From the NCBI GenBank assembly GCA_029259915.1, contig JAJDED010000036.1:39866-98779 (forward strand): a stretch of 58,914 nucleotides of DNA, written 5' to 3'. The notes under the pieces are model-generated. The model was not told the origin of the DNA, did not search any database, and was given only the letters and a program-made list of their open reading frames with translations. Shown here one piece after another: positions 32,488 through 40,957 of this stretch (the first letter of the stretch is position 1; every line of letters begins with the position of its first letter). This DNA comes from Planctomycetota bacterium (GTDB lineage: Bacteria > Planctomycetota > Planctomycetia > Pirellulales > Lacipirellulaceae). Position numbers and translations under genes: made by a program.

Positions 32488-34269
32488 TTAGCCGATAACG
32501 TCGGCAAAAGCTTCTTCCAGCGCCGCTAGCCCCGTTTTACCTTTATCGGCGTCGACCACGACGTTCACGCGCATCTCGCTGGTGTTGATCATTTCGACAT
32601 TGATTCCCGCTTGCGATAGCGCGTTAAACATCCGCACGCCGACGCCCGTGTGGGTACGGATGCCGATCCCAAAGACCGAAAGAATCGCGATCCGTGGATC
32701 GTGAGTCACCGGACCGCAACCTAGCCGCTGGGCGACGTCACCGGTGGTTTTCACCGCTGCGGCAACCGCATCGCGAGGCACTGTGAAGCTGAGATTTGCC
32801 TGGCCATCGTGGCCGGTGCCCTGCACGATCATGTCGACCATGATTTCCTCAGCAGCAACTGCCTCGAAAACGGCTGCTGCGATGCCGGGTTTGTCGGGCA
32901 CGTGGGCAATCGTTACGCGAGCCTGAGAGTCGTCGAGTTCGACCTTTTCGATGGTGAGCTCTTCCATTTTCTGTAGCCGGGAAACAATATCGACTGCATT
33001 CGATTGTGGAACTCGTGCGGGAGCCTCGCCAAAATCAGTACGCTGACTGGGAGCCTTTTCAAGTTCGAATTCTCCATGCACGGCCCGCAAAGCCTCCAAA
33101 CCTTGCTCGCGACTGACCAACGCCGAAATCTTGATCTGGCTGGTGGTGATCGCCTGGATGTTGATCTCGTCGGCTGCCAGCGCGCGGAACATTCGATCCG
33201 CAACACCCGACTGGGTGGCCATTCCCAAACCGACGATCGATACCTTGGAAACATTGGCATCGTGCGTCACGCTGTCAGCACCCAATTCGGCCGCCGACCG
33301 CTCGACCGCTTTCAGCGCTGTTTCCAGATCCGATTCTAAAACGGTAAAGGAAATTTCCGCCAAACCCTCCGCACCGACGTTTTGCACCATCATATCCACC
33401 GCGACTTGCACGTCTGCGAGATTGGCAATGATCAGCTGCATCGACCCCGGCCGATCGGGCACGCCGACAATCGAAATCCGGGCTTCGTTTTTGGTAAGCG
33501 CTGCACCGCTCACCGCCCGATCCATCGCTTCGGGCAGCGAGCCAATCACGGTGCCTGGCTCGTCGCTGAAACTGGCGCTGTTGCGCACGTGGATTGGCAC
33601 GTCGAATTTTTTACCGAATTCGATCGATCGGCTATGCATCACACCAGCCCCCAGGCTGGCAAGCTCAAGCATCTCGTCGTGGCTGACGCGATCCATTTTT
33701 CGGGCGTCGGGCAGTATCCGCGGATCGGTGGTGTACACCCCGTCGACGTCGGTATAGATCTCGCAAGCGTCGGCCTGCAAAACTGCAGCAAGCGCCACGG
33801 CCGTGGTATCGCTGCCACCCCGACCAAGCGTGGTGATGTTCAAATCGTCGTCGATGCCCTGAAAACCGGCTGCGATGATGATCTTTCCCGCGTCCAGGTG
33901 TCGCTTCATCCGCTCGGTGTCGATCGACTGAATACGCGCCTTGGTATGCGAGCTATCGGTCTTAATGCCAATTTGCCCGCCCGTGAGGCTCACCGCTTCG
34001 CTGCCCAGTTCGTGAATCGCCATCGCCATCACGGCAACACTCACCTGCTCGCCCGTGGAAAGCAGCATGTCCATCTCGCGGGCCGGCGGATTGTCGGAAA
34101 TTTCTGCGGCCAGCGTCACCAGGGCATCGGTCTGCTTGCCCATGGCAGAAACCACCATCACCACTTGATGGCCTTCTTGTTGCGCACGAATCGCCTTGCG
34201 CGCCGCTGCCTTGATCTTCTCCGCATCGGCAACGCTAGTGCCACCAAATTTTTGAACAATTAAACTCAT
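32488..34269 (-). CDS. lysC: Aspartate kinase with duplicated regulatory region
   Basis: A 593-residue aspartate kinase, phosphorylating Asp at the head of the Lys/Thr/Met/Ile pathway. The kinase domain (about 1-245) has VQKFGGTSVAD, STGEQVS, FQGID and TLGRGGSDTTAVALAAVL. The remainder has two tandem ACT pairs: VGVPDRPGSMQ (about 267) with VSIVGLGMATQSGVADRM (about 347), then IAHVPDKPGIAAAVF (about 441) with ILSVFGIGIRTHTGVGVRM (about 525). Four ACT domains in one chain are also known from cyanobacterial aspartate kinases. It is the last gene of a hom / PGM-like / lysC series interrupted by two cassettes. Confidence 0.93.
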   Translation of the reverse strand: MSLIVQKFGGTSVADAEKIKAAARKAIRAQQEGHQVVMVVSAMGKQTDALVTLAAEISDNPPAREMDMLLSTGEQVSVAVMAMAIHELGSEAVSLTGGQIGIKTDSSHTKARIQSIDTERMKRHLDAGKIIIAAGFQGIDDDLNITTLGRGGSDTTAVALAAVLQADACEIYTDVDGVYTTDPRILPDARKMDRVSHDEMLELASLGAGVMHSRSIEFGKKFDVPIHVRNSASFSDEPGTVIGSLPEAMDRAVSGAALTKNEARISIVGVPDRPGSMQLIIANLADVQVAVDMMVQNVGAEGLAEISFTVLESDLETALKAVERSAAELGADSVTHDANVSKVSIVGLGMATQSGVADRMFRALAADEINIQAITTSQIKISALVSREQGLEALRAVHGEFELEKAPSQRTDFGEAPARVPQSNAVDIVSRLQKMEELTIEKVELDDSQARVTIAHVPDKPGIAAAVFEAVAAEEIMVDMIVQGTGHDGQANLSFTVPRDAVAAAVKTTGDVAQRLGCGPVTHDPRIAILSVFGIGIRTHTGVGVRMFNALSQAGINVEMINTSEMRVNVVVDADKGKTGLAALEEAFADVIG

Positions 34270-34284
34270 AGTGGGTTCAGGTCT

Positions 34285-34725
34285 TTAGAATTTCAAAAAA
34301 ATAGAACCGCCAAGGACGCCAAGGGGGAAAGGAATTATGTTAGTATGATTCTTTTTATGCCCGTACAAACGTTGCTCGACGTTGAAATTGATTAAGAGTC
34401 CCAATTCTAATCTTGTAGCTTTTAGGTAGTTTATGACTTGGGCATGGTGGATTGGGTGGATCGCTTCCACTGCCTTTAGTTCGACGATCAACTGTTCGCC
34501 TACGAGTAAATCGAGCTTCGCATCACCGACAACATTTCCTTTGTATTTCAGGATTACAGGCTTTTGCCGTTCGAAGGGAATACCCCGTTCAGCAAGTTCA
34601 ATTGCCAAGGATTGTTCGTAAACCGATTCAAGAAAACCCGCACCAAGCTGCCGATGAACCTCGATCGCAGCCCCAATAACCTCATTAGCTAGCCTATCAA
34701 CATCTTCCCCAGGTTCTTTCATCAA
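34285..34725 (-). CDS. GxxExxY protein 1 (PD-(D/E)xK-like)
   Basis: A 146-residue protein with the family signature GAGFLESVYEQSLAIEL (G-x-x-E-x-x-Y, about 29-45). It also has a nuclease-like KLDLLVGEQLIVELKAVE (Asp then ELK, about 71-88), and HHAQVINYLKATRLELGLLINF. The D...ExK arrangement is that of the PD-(D/E)xK nuclease fold; activity is unproven. The C-terminus PLGVLGGSIFLKF is encoded by the left repeat arm and sequence beyond it, so the ORF reads out of the cassette. It is located between the PGM-like gene and lysC, co-directional with both. Confidence 0.85.
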   Translation of the reverse strand: MMKEPGEDVDRLANEVIGAAIEVHRQLGAGFLESVYEQSLAIELAERGIPFERQKPVILKYKGNVVGDAKLDLLVGEQLIVELKAVEAIHPIHHAQVINYLKATRLELGLLINFNVEQRLYGHKKNHTNIIPFPLGVLGGSIFLKF

Positions 34726-34760
34726 TATTTTCTTGGCGCTCTTGGCGTCCTTGGCGGTTC
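34304..34760. mobile_element. Inverted-repeat cassette carrying GxxExxY gene 1
   Basis: The arms 34304-34323 and 34741-34760 are perfect 20-nt inverted copies (GCCAAGGAC iteration, period 9). The right arm overlaps the stop codon of the PGM-like gene (34759-34761). The left arm lies 35 nt upstream of the lysC ATG. The same arm text occurs singly at 3417-3444 and 40898-40917. Confidence 0.65.
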
Positions 34761-35964
34761 ATTCTTTCTTGATAAACCATCGCATCGCTTTCCAACCATC
34801 GTCAAAGGCAAGAGATGACTCTGCCGCGTTGGTGTCGCCATAAGCACTAAATCCATCCGGTTCGATTCCCGTGCCCGCGATCGCCACCGGCACATTGCCA
34901 TGGGTGTGGGTTTTGGTGCTCAGGAAAGTCGGATGGTCCGGTGAAATCATGACACGCCAATCGCCCCGATGTTCGAGCGCTTTCACGATTGGGGCCACTA
35001 CGTGCCGATCAATTTCCTCGATCGCTTTCACCTTGGCCTGGCAATCGCCTTCGTGGGAAGCCTCGTCCGGGGCTTCGACATGCACGCATACCAGATCAAC
35101 CCTGTCGAGCGCCTCGATCGCATGGCGGCCCTTGGCCGCATAGTCGGTGTCGGTATAGCCCGTGGCCCCCGGCACTTCAATCCGCTGCCAACCCACTAGC
35201 GAAGCCAAACCTCGCAGCAAATCGACGGCCGTAATCATAGCCCCCTGGGGACCGTACGCTTCCGCGAACGGCTGCAATTTCGGGGCTTTGCCGATGCCCC
35301 ACAGCCAGACATTCGTCGCGGGCAACTTTCCCTCGGACACGCGGCGCTGGTTCACCGGATGGTTTTCAAATAACTTCGCGCTGTCGGCCATCAGATGATT
35401 GAGCACGTCGCTCCCCGGCCCACGGGGAAAATCGTCGAGCACCGATTTATCGGTCAGATCGTGCGGCGGGGTGGCCCGCATTTCCATCGTGAACGGCGCC
35501 GCTCGCTTCGCCCCGCGCCAAATGAGCAAATTGCGATAACTCACTCCGGGGACAAATTCCAACCCCTCGCCGCCGAGTTCCGCTTGCGCGGTTGCAAGTA
35601 ACTCGGTCGCTTCCTCGGTGGAAATGTGGTCCGCCGTAAAATCGCGCATAGTTTGATCTTCGATCGTCACCAAATTGCAGCGGATCGCCCAGTCGTCGTC
35701 GGCCAGCGTGATTCCCTGGGCGGCAGCCTCGATCGGTGCCCGTCCGGTGAAGTTTTCCAGCGGATCGTAACCCAACAGGCTCATGTTCCCCACTTCCGAC
35801 CCCGCCGGCAGCGATGCCGGCGTGTGGCAAGCGCGTGCCACCACCCCCCGCGACGCCACGTCGTCCATCGCCGGAGTGCGAGCCGCCTCAATTGGCGACC
35901 GCCCCCCCAGCCCCCCCTGCGCCTCATCCGCAGCACCATCGGGAATAATTATTACGTATTTCAT
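34759..35964 (-). CDS. Phosphoglycerate-mutase-like protein, probable homoserine kinase
   Basis: A 401-residue alkaline-phosphatase-superfamily enzyme related to archaeal-type cofactor-independent phosphoglycerate mutase. Metal and active-site segments are visible: IIIPDGAAD (about 4-12), ASLPAGSEVGNMSLLGYDP (about 50-68, with the nucleophile Ser), CVHVEAPDEASHEGD (about 293-307) and ISPDHPT. A subfamily of this type has been proposed to be an alternative homoserine kinase because it clusters with threonine genes. Here it lies between hom and lysC, and no canonical thrB is present, which favours that role over glycolysis. Its stop codon lies in a repeat arm. Confidence 0.78.
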   Translation of the reverse strand: MKYVIIIPDGAADEAQGGLGGRSPIEAARTPAMDDVASRGVVARACHTPASLPAGSEVGNMSLLGYDPLENFTGRAPIEAAAQGITLADDDWAIRCNLVTIEDQTMRDFTADHISTEEATELLATAQAELGGEGLEFVPGVSYRNLLIWRGAKRAAPFTMEMRATPPHDLTDKSVLDDFPRGPGSDVLNHLMADSAKLFENHPVNQRRVSEGKLPATNVWLWGIGKAPKLQPFAEAYGPQGAMITAVDLLRGLASLVGWQRIEVPGATGYTDTDYAAKGRHAIEALDRVDLVCVHVEAPDEASHEGDCQAKVKAIEEIDRHVVAPIVKALEHRGDWRVMISPDHPTFLSTKTHTHGNVPVAIAGTGIEPDGFSAYGDTNAAESSLAFDDGWKAMRWFIKKE

Positions 35965-35973
35965 GATTTCGGA

Positions 35974-36417
35974 TTAACTATAAGAAGACCACGACGACAC
36001 AACGGGCACGACGAAAAAACAATTTGTCAGAGTACTATTCTCTTGAATCCGTCTTTTCAGTAGCGTTGTATTGAAGTTGATCAACAGACCGAGACGGAGT
36101 TGTGATAACTTGAGGTAAGTCAACAATTGGGCTTCATGAATTGGCAAAATTTTCTCTACAACTTTCAACTCTACGATCACTGAATCTGCCACAAGAACAT
36201 CTAGACGCAATCCTGCATCTAATCTGACACCGTCATAATCAATTGGCAAAACACACTGTCTTTGAAACGAGAGCTTCAGTTTTGCTAACTCATGGCATAA
36301 ACAACTCTCATAAACTGATTCAAGTAATCCGGGTCCCAAAGATCGATGCACTAAAAACGCAGCATCCATTACCTGTGTCGCAACTCTTTCGACAGCGCTA
36401 GGGATCGGATCATACAT
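35974..36417 (-). CDS. GxxExxY protein 2 (PD-(D/E)xK-like)
   Basis: A 147-residue paralogue of 34285-34725. Signature GPGLLESVYESCLCHEL (about 28-44), nuclease-like RLDVLVADSVIVELKVVEKI (about 72-91) and EAQLLTYLKLSQLRLGLLINFN. The last residues (VVPVVSSW and beyond) come from the left repeat arm. It is located between hom and the PGM-like gene in the same direction. The two paralogues are clearly diverged, so they did not arise by a recent local duplication; arms and cargo differ together. Confidence 0.85.
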   Translation of the reverse strand: MYDPIPSAVERVATQVMDAAFLVHRSLGPGLLESVYESCLCHELAKLKLSFQRQCVLPIDYDGVRLDAGLRLDVLVADSVIVELKVVEKILPIHEAQLLTYLKLSQLRLGLLINFNTTLLKRRIQENSTLTNCFFVVPVVSSWSSYS

Positions 36418-36461
36418 GTTATCTCATCTCCCCACGTCGTGTCCGTCGTGCCGTCGTGGTT
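35988..36461. mobile_element. Inverted-repeat cassette carrying GxxExxY gene 2
   Basis: The arms 35988-36015 and 36435-36461 are inverted copies of an ACGACGGCAC / ACGACGGAC iteration (period 8-9) with few mismatches. The right arm ends 12 nt before the hom stop; the left arm lies 23 nt upstream of the PGM-like ATG. The same arm text bounds the empty element at 30820-31000. Confidence 0.65.
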
Positions 36462-36473
36462 AATTCCCACTCG

Positions 36474-37769
36474 TCAGTCCCTAACCCACAACCGGACCGC
36501 TTCGCCGCGGACGCAGTCCAACGCGTTGATCTGTTGGCACGCTTTCTCGGCAGCACCTTCGGTTGTTTCGTGCGTCATAATCACCAGCGGCACCACATCT
36601 TCGCCGGTCTCGGTTTCGTGCTGCAAGACCGAGGAAATCGATATCTGTTCGCCGCCCAACGCCGAGGTGATTTGCGAAAGCACGCCCGGATGGTCCTCGA
36701 CATTCACACGAATGTAGAATCGTCCGCGCGCGTTGGCATATTCTGCCGGGTTCACGCGTGCCGATTGGTTGGACCATAATTCAAGCGTGCTAAAGGTAAT
36801 TTTTGTGCGTCCCACCGCGGTATCGATGATGTCGGCTACCACCGCCGACGCCGTGGGCATCTGGCCGGCGCCGGGGCCGTAGAACATCAATTCTCCAACC
36901 GCATCGCCAACCACACGGATGGCATTGTAGGGCCCCCCCACTTCCGCCAACGGTCGACCGTTACGCACTAGCGTGGGCGAGACGTGCAGTTCCAGGCCAT
37001 CGTCGACCAATTGGGCCACGGCCAACAGCTTGATTTTGTACCCCATCTCTTGGGCGTACCGAACGTCGGCAATGTCGAGCGTGTCGATCCCCGAACGCGG
37101 AATCTCGTCCCAGTGCACCCGGGCACCAAATGCCAAGTGGGCCAGGATGGCGAGTTTTTGCGCCGCATCGGTGCCATCGACGTCCATCGCAGGATCGGCC
37201 TCGGCATAGCCAAGCCGTTGGGCCTCGGCCACCACTTCCTGATAAGCCGAACCCTCTTCGTGCATTTTGCTCAAGATAAAATTGCTCGTGCCGTTGAGAA
37301 TGCCATGTAGCGATTCAATTTGATTCGCCGACAAACATTGGCCAATGTTGGCAATGATCGGAATCCCGCCGGCAACCGACGCTTCGAAAGCAACGCTGCG
37401 GCCGAGTTCCCGAGCACGATCGAAAATCTCCGGGCCGTGCTCAGCCAGCAAGGCTTTGTTGGCAGTCACCACATCCTTGCCACTTTCCAATAGCCGCAGC
37501 ATGATCGACCGCGCCGGCTCAAGCCCGCCAATCAATTGGGCCACCACCTCGATCTCGTGATCGTCAATCACGTCGTCCAACTCTTCGGTCAAAACGCCCT
37601 TGGGCAGGTCGCAATCGCGCGGCTTGCTCAGATCGCGGACTACCGCTTTTTCCAGCCACAGAACCCGCCCCGCGTGGCGACCGGTCCGATCGCCAAAATC
37701 CAACAACAACCGCGCAACGCCCGACCCGACGGTCCCCAGCCCGATAATGGCAACTTTGGTCTTTTCCAT
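36474..37769 (-). CDS. hom: Homoserine dehydrogenase
   Basis: A 431-residue NAD(P)-dependent homoserine dehydrogenase, reducing aspartate semialdehyde. The nucleotide-binding VAIIGLGTVGSGVARLL (about 6-22), DVVTANKALLAEHG (about 98) and the catalytic region GGIPIIANIG...LNGTSNFILSKM...LGYAEADPAMDVDGTDAAQK (about 135-220) are intact. A C-terminal ACT domain (FYIRVNVEDHPGVLSQI, about 350) suggests threonine feedback. ATG 37769 starts at MEKTKVAIIG; the longer frame to 37841 overlaps the divergent region. First gene of the aspartate-family series. Confidence 0.94.
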   Translation of the reverse strand: MEKTKVAIIGLGTVGSGVARLLLDFGDRTGRHAGRVLWLEKAVVRDLSKPRDCDLPKGVLTEELDDVIDDHEIEVVAQLIGGLEPARSIMLRLLESGKDVVTANKALLAEHGPEIFDRARELGRSVAFEASVAGGIPIIANIGQCLSANQIESLHGILNGTSNFILSKMHEEGSAYQEVVAEAQRLGYAEADPAMDVDGTDAAQKLAILAHLAFGARVHWDEIPRSGIDTLDIADVRYAQEMGYKIKLLAVAQLVDDGLELHVSPTLVRNGRPLAEVGGPYNAIRVVGDAVGELMFYGPGAGQMPTASAVVADIIDTAVGRTKITFSTLELWSNQSARVNPAEYANARGRFYIRVNVEDHPGVLSQITSALGGEQISISSVLQHETETGEDVVPLVIMTHETTEGAAEKACQQINALDCVRGEAVRLWVRD

Positions 37770-37974
37770 AACTGGTCCGATCTCGCCGCGTGTGAGTCCC
37801 CTGGGTAGATGCCCGAACCACCTGATTGGCAAACCCGTCATGTTACTTTGGAAAAAGGAGCAACGTCAACTGGCAGTGCGGTTTGCGCCGAGCGCATAGA
37901 GCAGTAGAATCAGTAGCTTGGCCGCATGGAATCGTGGCCAAGAAACCCCAAGCATCGCCAATGGTTTTCTCAGG

Positions 37975-38006
37975 TTTCCCCTTTCCACATTCCCATTTCC
38001 CATTTC
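37975..38006. repeat. Lone repeat arm ahead of leuS
   Basis: An iteration of TCCCATT (period 7: CCCTTTCCACATTCCCATT...) ending 2 nt before the leuS ATG. It is the same family, inverted, as 32445-32474. Confidence 0.45.
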
Positions 38007-38008
38007 AT

Positions 38009-40666
38009 ATGCCCCGCTACAACCCCGCCGCCATCGAGCCGAAATGGCAAGCCTTCTGGGACAAACACCAAACGTTTACCACAGAAGCGATGCCCCAGGG
38101 CGAAAAAATGTACGTCCTGGATATGTTTCCCTATCCCAGCGGCGACGGGCTGCACGTCGGACATCCCGAAGGGTACACGGCGACCGATATCGTTTGCCGA
38201 GCGGCGCGGATGCAAGGCAAGTCGGTCGTGCATCCGATGGGTTTCGACGCATTTGGATTGCCAGCCGAGGAACACGCAATCAAAACTGGCGAACACCCGC
38301 GTATTCAAACCGAACAAAACATCGACACGTTTCGCCGCCAGTTGAAGATGCTGGGGTTCAGCTACGACTGGTCGCGCGAGTTGGCAACCACCGACGTCGA
38401 ATACTTCCGCTGGACGCAGTGGATTTTTCTGCAACTGTTCGATACCTGGTTCGACGATCAGCAACAAAAAGGCCGACCAATTGCCGAGTTGCCAATCCCA
38501 GTCGAGGTGCAAACCGCGGGCGACGACGCGGTGGGCGAATATCAAGACGATCATCGCTTGGCCTATCAAACCAAAGCGCCCGTGAACTGGTGCCCCGCAT
38601 TGGGCACGGTGTTGGCCAACGAAGAAGTGATCGACGGCAAGAGCGAACGGGGCGACCACCCCGTGGTGCGAATGCCATTGCGGCAATGGATGCTGCGCAT
38701 CACCGCCTACGCCAGCCGGTTGGAAGCCGACCTCGAATCGCTCGACTGGTCCGAAGGCGTCAAGGCGCTGCAACGCAACTGGATCGGCCGCAGTACCGGA
38801 GCGGAAGTCGATTTTTGGATAGGCGCTAGGAGCGAGGAGCTAGGAGCTAGTTTCGAGGAGTGGAAACAGCAGCGTGAGAACTTTCCACGCAAACCGGATG
38901 GCGACGTCCTGCGCGTTTACACCACGCGGCCCGACACGCTGTTTGGGGCGACTTACATGGTGATCGCTCCAGAACATCCGTTCGTCGAACAATTAACGAC
39001 CGCTGACAAGGCAGCCGCAGTAAAAGCTTATTGCGAACAGGCCGCTGCCAAGAGCGATATGGATCGCACGGAACTCGCTAAAGAAAAAACGGGCGTTTTC
39101 ACCGGCAGCTATGCGACTAACCCGGTCAACGGCCAGCCGACGCCCATTTGGGTGGCCGACTATGTACTGATTAGCTATGGCACCGGGGCGATTATGGCGG
39201 TCCCCGCGCACGACGAGCGGGACTTTGAATTTGCCAAGCAGTTTCAGATTCCGATTCAAGCGGTGGTTGATCCCAGCGAAACCGCCAGCGATCGGGACGC
39301 CGTGCTTGCTGGCGAACAGGTTTTCACCGGGCTGGGAGCCGCAGTAAACTCCGGCGAATTCGACGGGCTCAGCACATCTGAATTCAAGACGAAAATTACC
39401 GAATGGTTGACTGAAAACGGTTTGGGGAAACAAGCGGTCAACTATAAGCTGCGCGATTGGCTCTTCAGTCGGCAACGGTTTTGGGGCGAACCGTTTCCTG
39501 TGCTTCACGAGTTGGACGCCAACGGAAAACCGACCGGCCACGTCCGTGCCGTGCCCGAAGATCAGCTTCCGGTCGACTTGCCGCACTTGGAAGACTTCAA
39601 ACCGCACGGCCGTCCCGAACCGCCGCTCGACAAAGCGCCCGACGATTGGCTTTTCCAGACAATCGACGGCGTCCGCTACAAACGCGAGACCAACACGATG
39701 CCCCAATGGGCCGGCTCGTGCTGGTACTACTTGCGTTTCTTGGATCCAAAAAACAGTAAAGCGTTGGTCGATCCGGAAATCGAAAAAGCGTGGATGCCGA
39801 TCGACCTGTATGTCGGCGGCGCGGAACATGCCGTGCTGCACCTGTTGTACGCCCGCTTTTGGCACAAGGTGCTCTACGACCGCGGCGTGGTCAGTACCGC
39901 CGAACCCTTTCAAAAGCTTGTCAACCAAGGCATGATCCTTGGCAGCAACAACGAAAAAATGTCGAAGAGCCGCGGCAACGTCGTCAACCCCGACGATGTG
40001 GTGAAAGAATACGGCGCCGACTCGCTACGGCTTTACGAAATGTTCATGGGCCCGCTCGAACAAGTAAAACCGTGGAGCATGGAGGGGGTCAACGGGGTTT
40101 ACAACTTCTTGGGCCGCGTGTGGCGGATGATCGTCGACGACAATGCCGAGAACTTCTGCCTCAACCCGGCAGTGTGCGACGACGAGCCGACTGACGAGCA
40201 AAACCGCGTGGTTCATAAAACGATCAAGGCGGTGACCGACGACATTGCCAAGCTGTCGTTCAACACGGCAATCGCCCGCATGATGGAATTCACCAACTTT
40301 TTCACAAAACAAGATCGCCGCCCGCGAGCGGCCATGGAATCGTTGGTACTGCTGCTCTCACCGTTCGCGCCACATATTGCCGAGGAACTTTGGCGATCGC
40401 TAGGACACGAAAAATCGTTGGCCTACGAACCGTGGCCAAAATACGACGAATCGCTCCTCAAAGAATCAGAGGTTGAAATCCCGGTGCAGATCAAAGGCAA
40501 GGTACGTGGCAAGATTCGGGTGCCAGCCGATGCCGATCAAGCAACTATTGAAGAGACTGCGCGCAAGGACGAAAAGATCTCAGAACAATTGAAACTGAAG
40601 GCGGTTGTCAAAGTTGTTGTAGTCCCAGGAAGACTGGTAAATTTTGTGACGAAAGAGAAAGATTAG
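38009..40666 (+). CDS. leuS: Leucyl-tRNA synthetase
   Basis: An 885-residue class I synthetase. The HIGH region ([19 protein letters not shown], about 40-58) and [16 protein letters not shown] (about 650) are intact. The editing domain has [16 protein letters not shown] and a [19 protein letters not shown] segment. Residues about 271-297 form an expanded loop ([17 protein letters not shown]) whose first part is encoded by an AGGAGCGAGGAGCTAGGAGC iteration like the intergenic repeats. The ATG 38009 matches the usual start ([13 protein letters not shown]); longer frames to 37826 have no family similarity. It abuts a lone repeat arm. Confidence 0.95.
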   Translation: MPRYNPAAIEPKWQAFWDKHQTFTTEAMPQGEKMYVLDMFPYPSGDGLHVGHPEGYTATDIVCRAARMQGKSVVHPMGFDAFGLPAEEHAIKTGEHPRIQTEQNIDTFRRQLKMLGFSYDWSRELATTDVEYFRWTQWIFLQLFDTWFDDQQQKGRPIAELPIPVEVQTAGDDAVGEYQDDHRLAYQTKAPVNWCPALGTVLANEEVIDGKSERGDHPVVRMPLRQWMLRITAYASRLEADLESLDWSEGVKALQRNWIGRSTGAEVDFWIGARSEELGASFEEWKQQRENFPRKPDGDVLRVYTTRPDTLFGATYMVIAPEHPFVEQLTTADKAAAVKAYCEQAAAKSDMDRTELAKEKTGVFTGSYATNPVNGQPTPIWVADYVLISYGTGAIMAVPAHDERDFEFAKQFQIPIQAVVDPSETASDRDAVLAGEQVFTGLGAAVNSGEFDGLSTSEFKTKITEWLTENGLGKQAVNYKLRDWLFSRQRFWGEPFPVLHELDANGKPTGHVRAVPEDQLPVDLPHLEDFKPHGRPEPPLDKAPDDWLFQTIDGVRYKRETNTMPQWAGSCWYYLRFLDPKNSKALVDPEIEKAWMPIDLYVGGAEHAVLHLLYARFWHKVLYDRGVVSTAEPFQKLVNQGMILGSNNEKMSKSRGNVVNPDDVVKEYGADSLRLYEMFMGPLEQVKPWSMEGVNGVYNFLGRVWRMIVDDNAENFCLNPAVCDDEPTDEQNRVVHKTIKAVTDDIAKLSFNTAIARMMEFTNFFTKQDRRPRAAMESLVLLLSPFAPHIAEELWRSLGHEKSLAYEPWPKYDESLLKESEVEIPVQIKGKVRGKIRVPADADQATIEETARKDEKISEQLKLKAVVKVVVVPGRLVNFVTKEKD
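38822..38850. repeat. Short-period repeat inside leuS
   Basis: GGCGCTAGGAGCGAGGAGC and TAGGAGCTAG: units of 7-8 nt with the same character as the intergenic arms. Similar text stands at the window end (58867-58899). In frame, it encodes [10 protein letters not shown] in the editing-domain loop. Confidence 0.5.
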
Positions 40667-40693
40667 GTCGTGTTGACATTCATGGGCGGGATA

Positions 40694-40881
40694 TTGGCCA
40701 ACGGCCATGTCCATCGTAGCCTGGGGCAACGCCCCAGGAACGCAGGGAGGTCGCCACGGGGTTGGCTGAAGGCCATATTCACCGGCACGGATATTGAATA
40801 TGGCCTTCAGCCAAAAGACGTTTCCATCTTCAATATCCTGGGGCGTTGCCCCAGGCTACGGTAATAGAGGCCTTCGGCCAA
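40694..40881. repeat. Double-hairpin inverted repeat (TAGCCTGGGGCAACGCC family), copy 2
   Basis: Outer arms about 40694-40738 and 40837-40881 share TTGGCC, CGTAGCCTGGGGCAACGCC and CCAGG. Inner arms 40762-40781 and 40795-40814 are perfect 20-nt inverted copies (TTGGCTGAAGGCCATATTCA). It is the same architecture as 24837-25030. It fills the leuS to glgC gap. Confidence 0.75.
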
Positions 40882-40897
40882 AAAATGCGATGTTTTC

Positions 40898-40917
40898 CTT
40901 GGCGTCCTTGGCGGTTC
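40898..40917. repeat. Lone arm of the GCCAAGGAC type ahead of glgC
   Basis: Identical over 20 nt to the right arm of GxxExxY cassette 1 (34741-34760), 40 nt upstream of the glgC ATG. No inverted partner is near. Confidence 0.7.
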
Positions 40918-40957
40918 ATCAATTTGATTAAGAATACGAATTAAGAAAGATTTTACC

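Noticed and set aside
37770..37841. Threonine-type attenuator upstream of hom
   Set aside because: Looked for a leader ORF and terminator as at cimA; none found, and the region overlaps the leuS upstream area.
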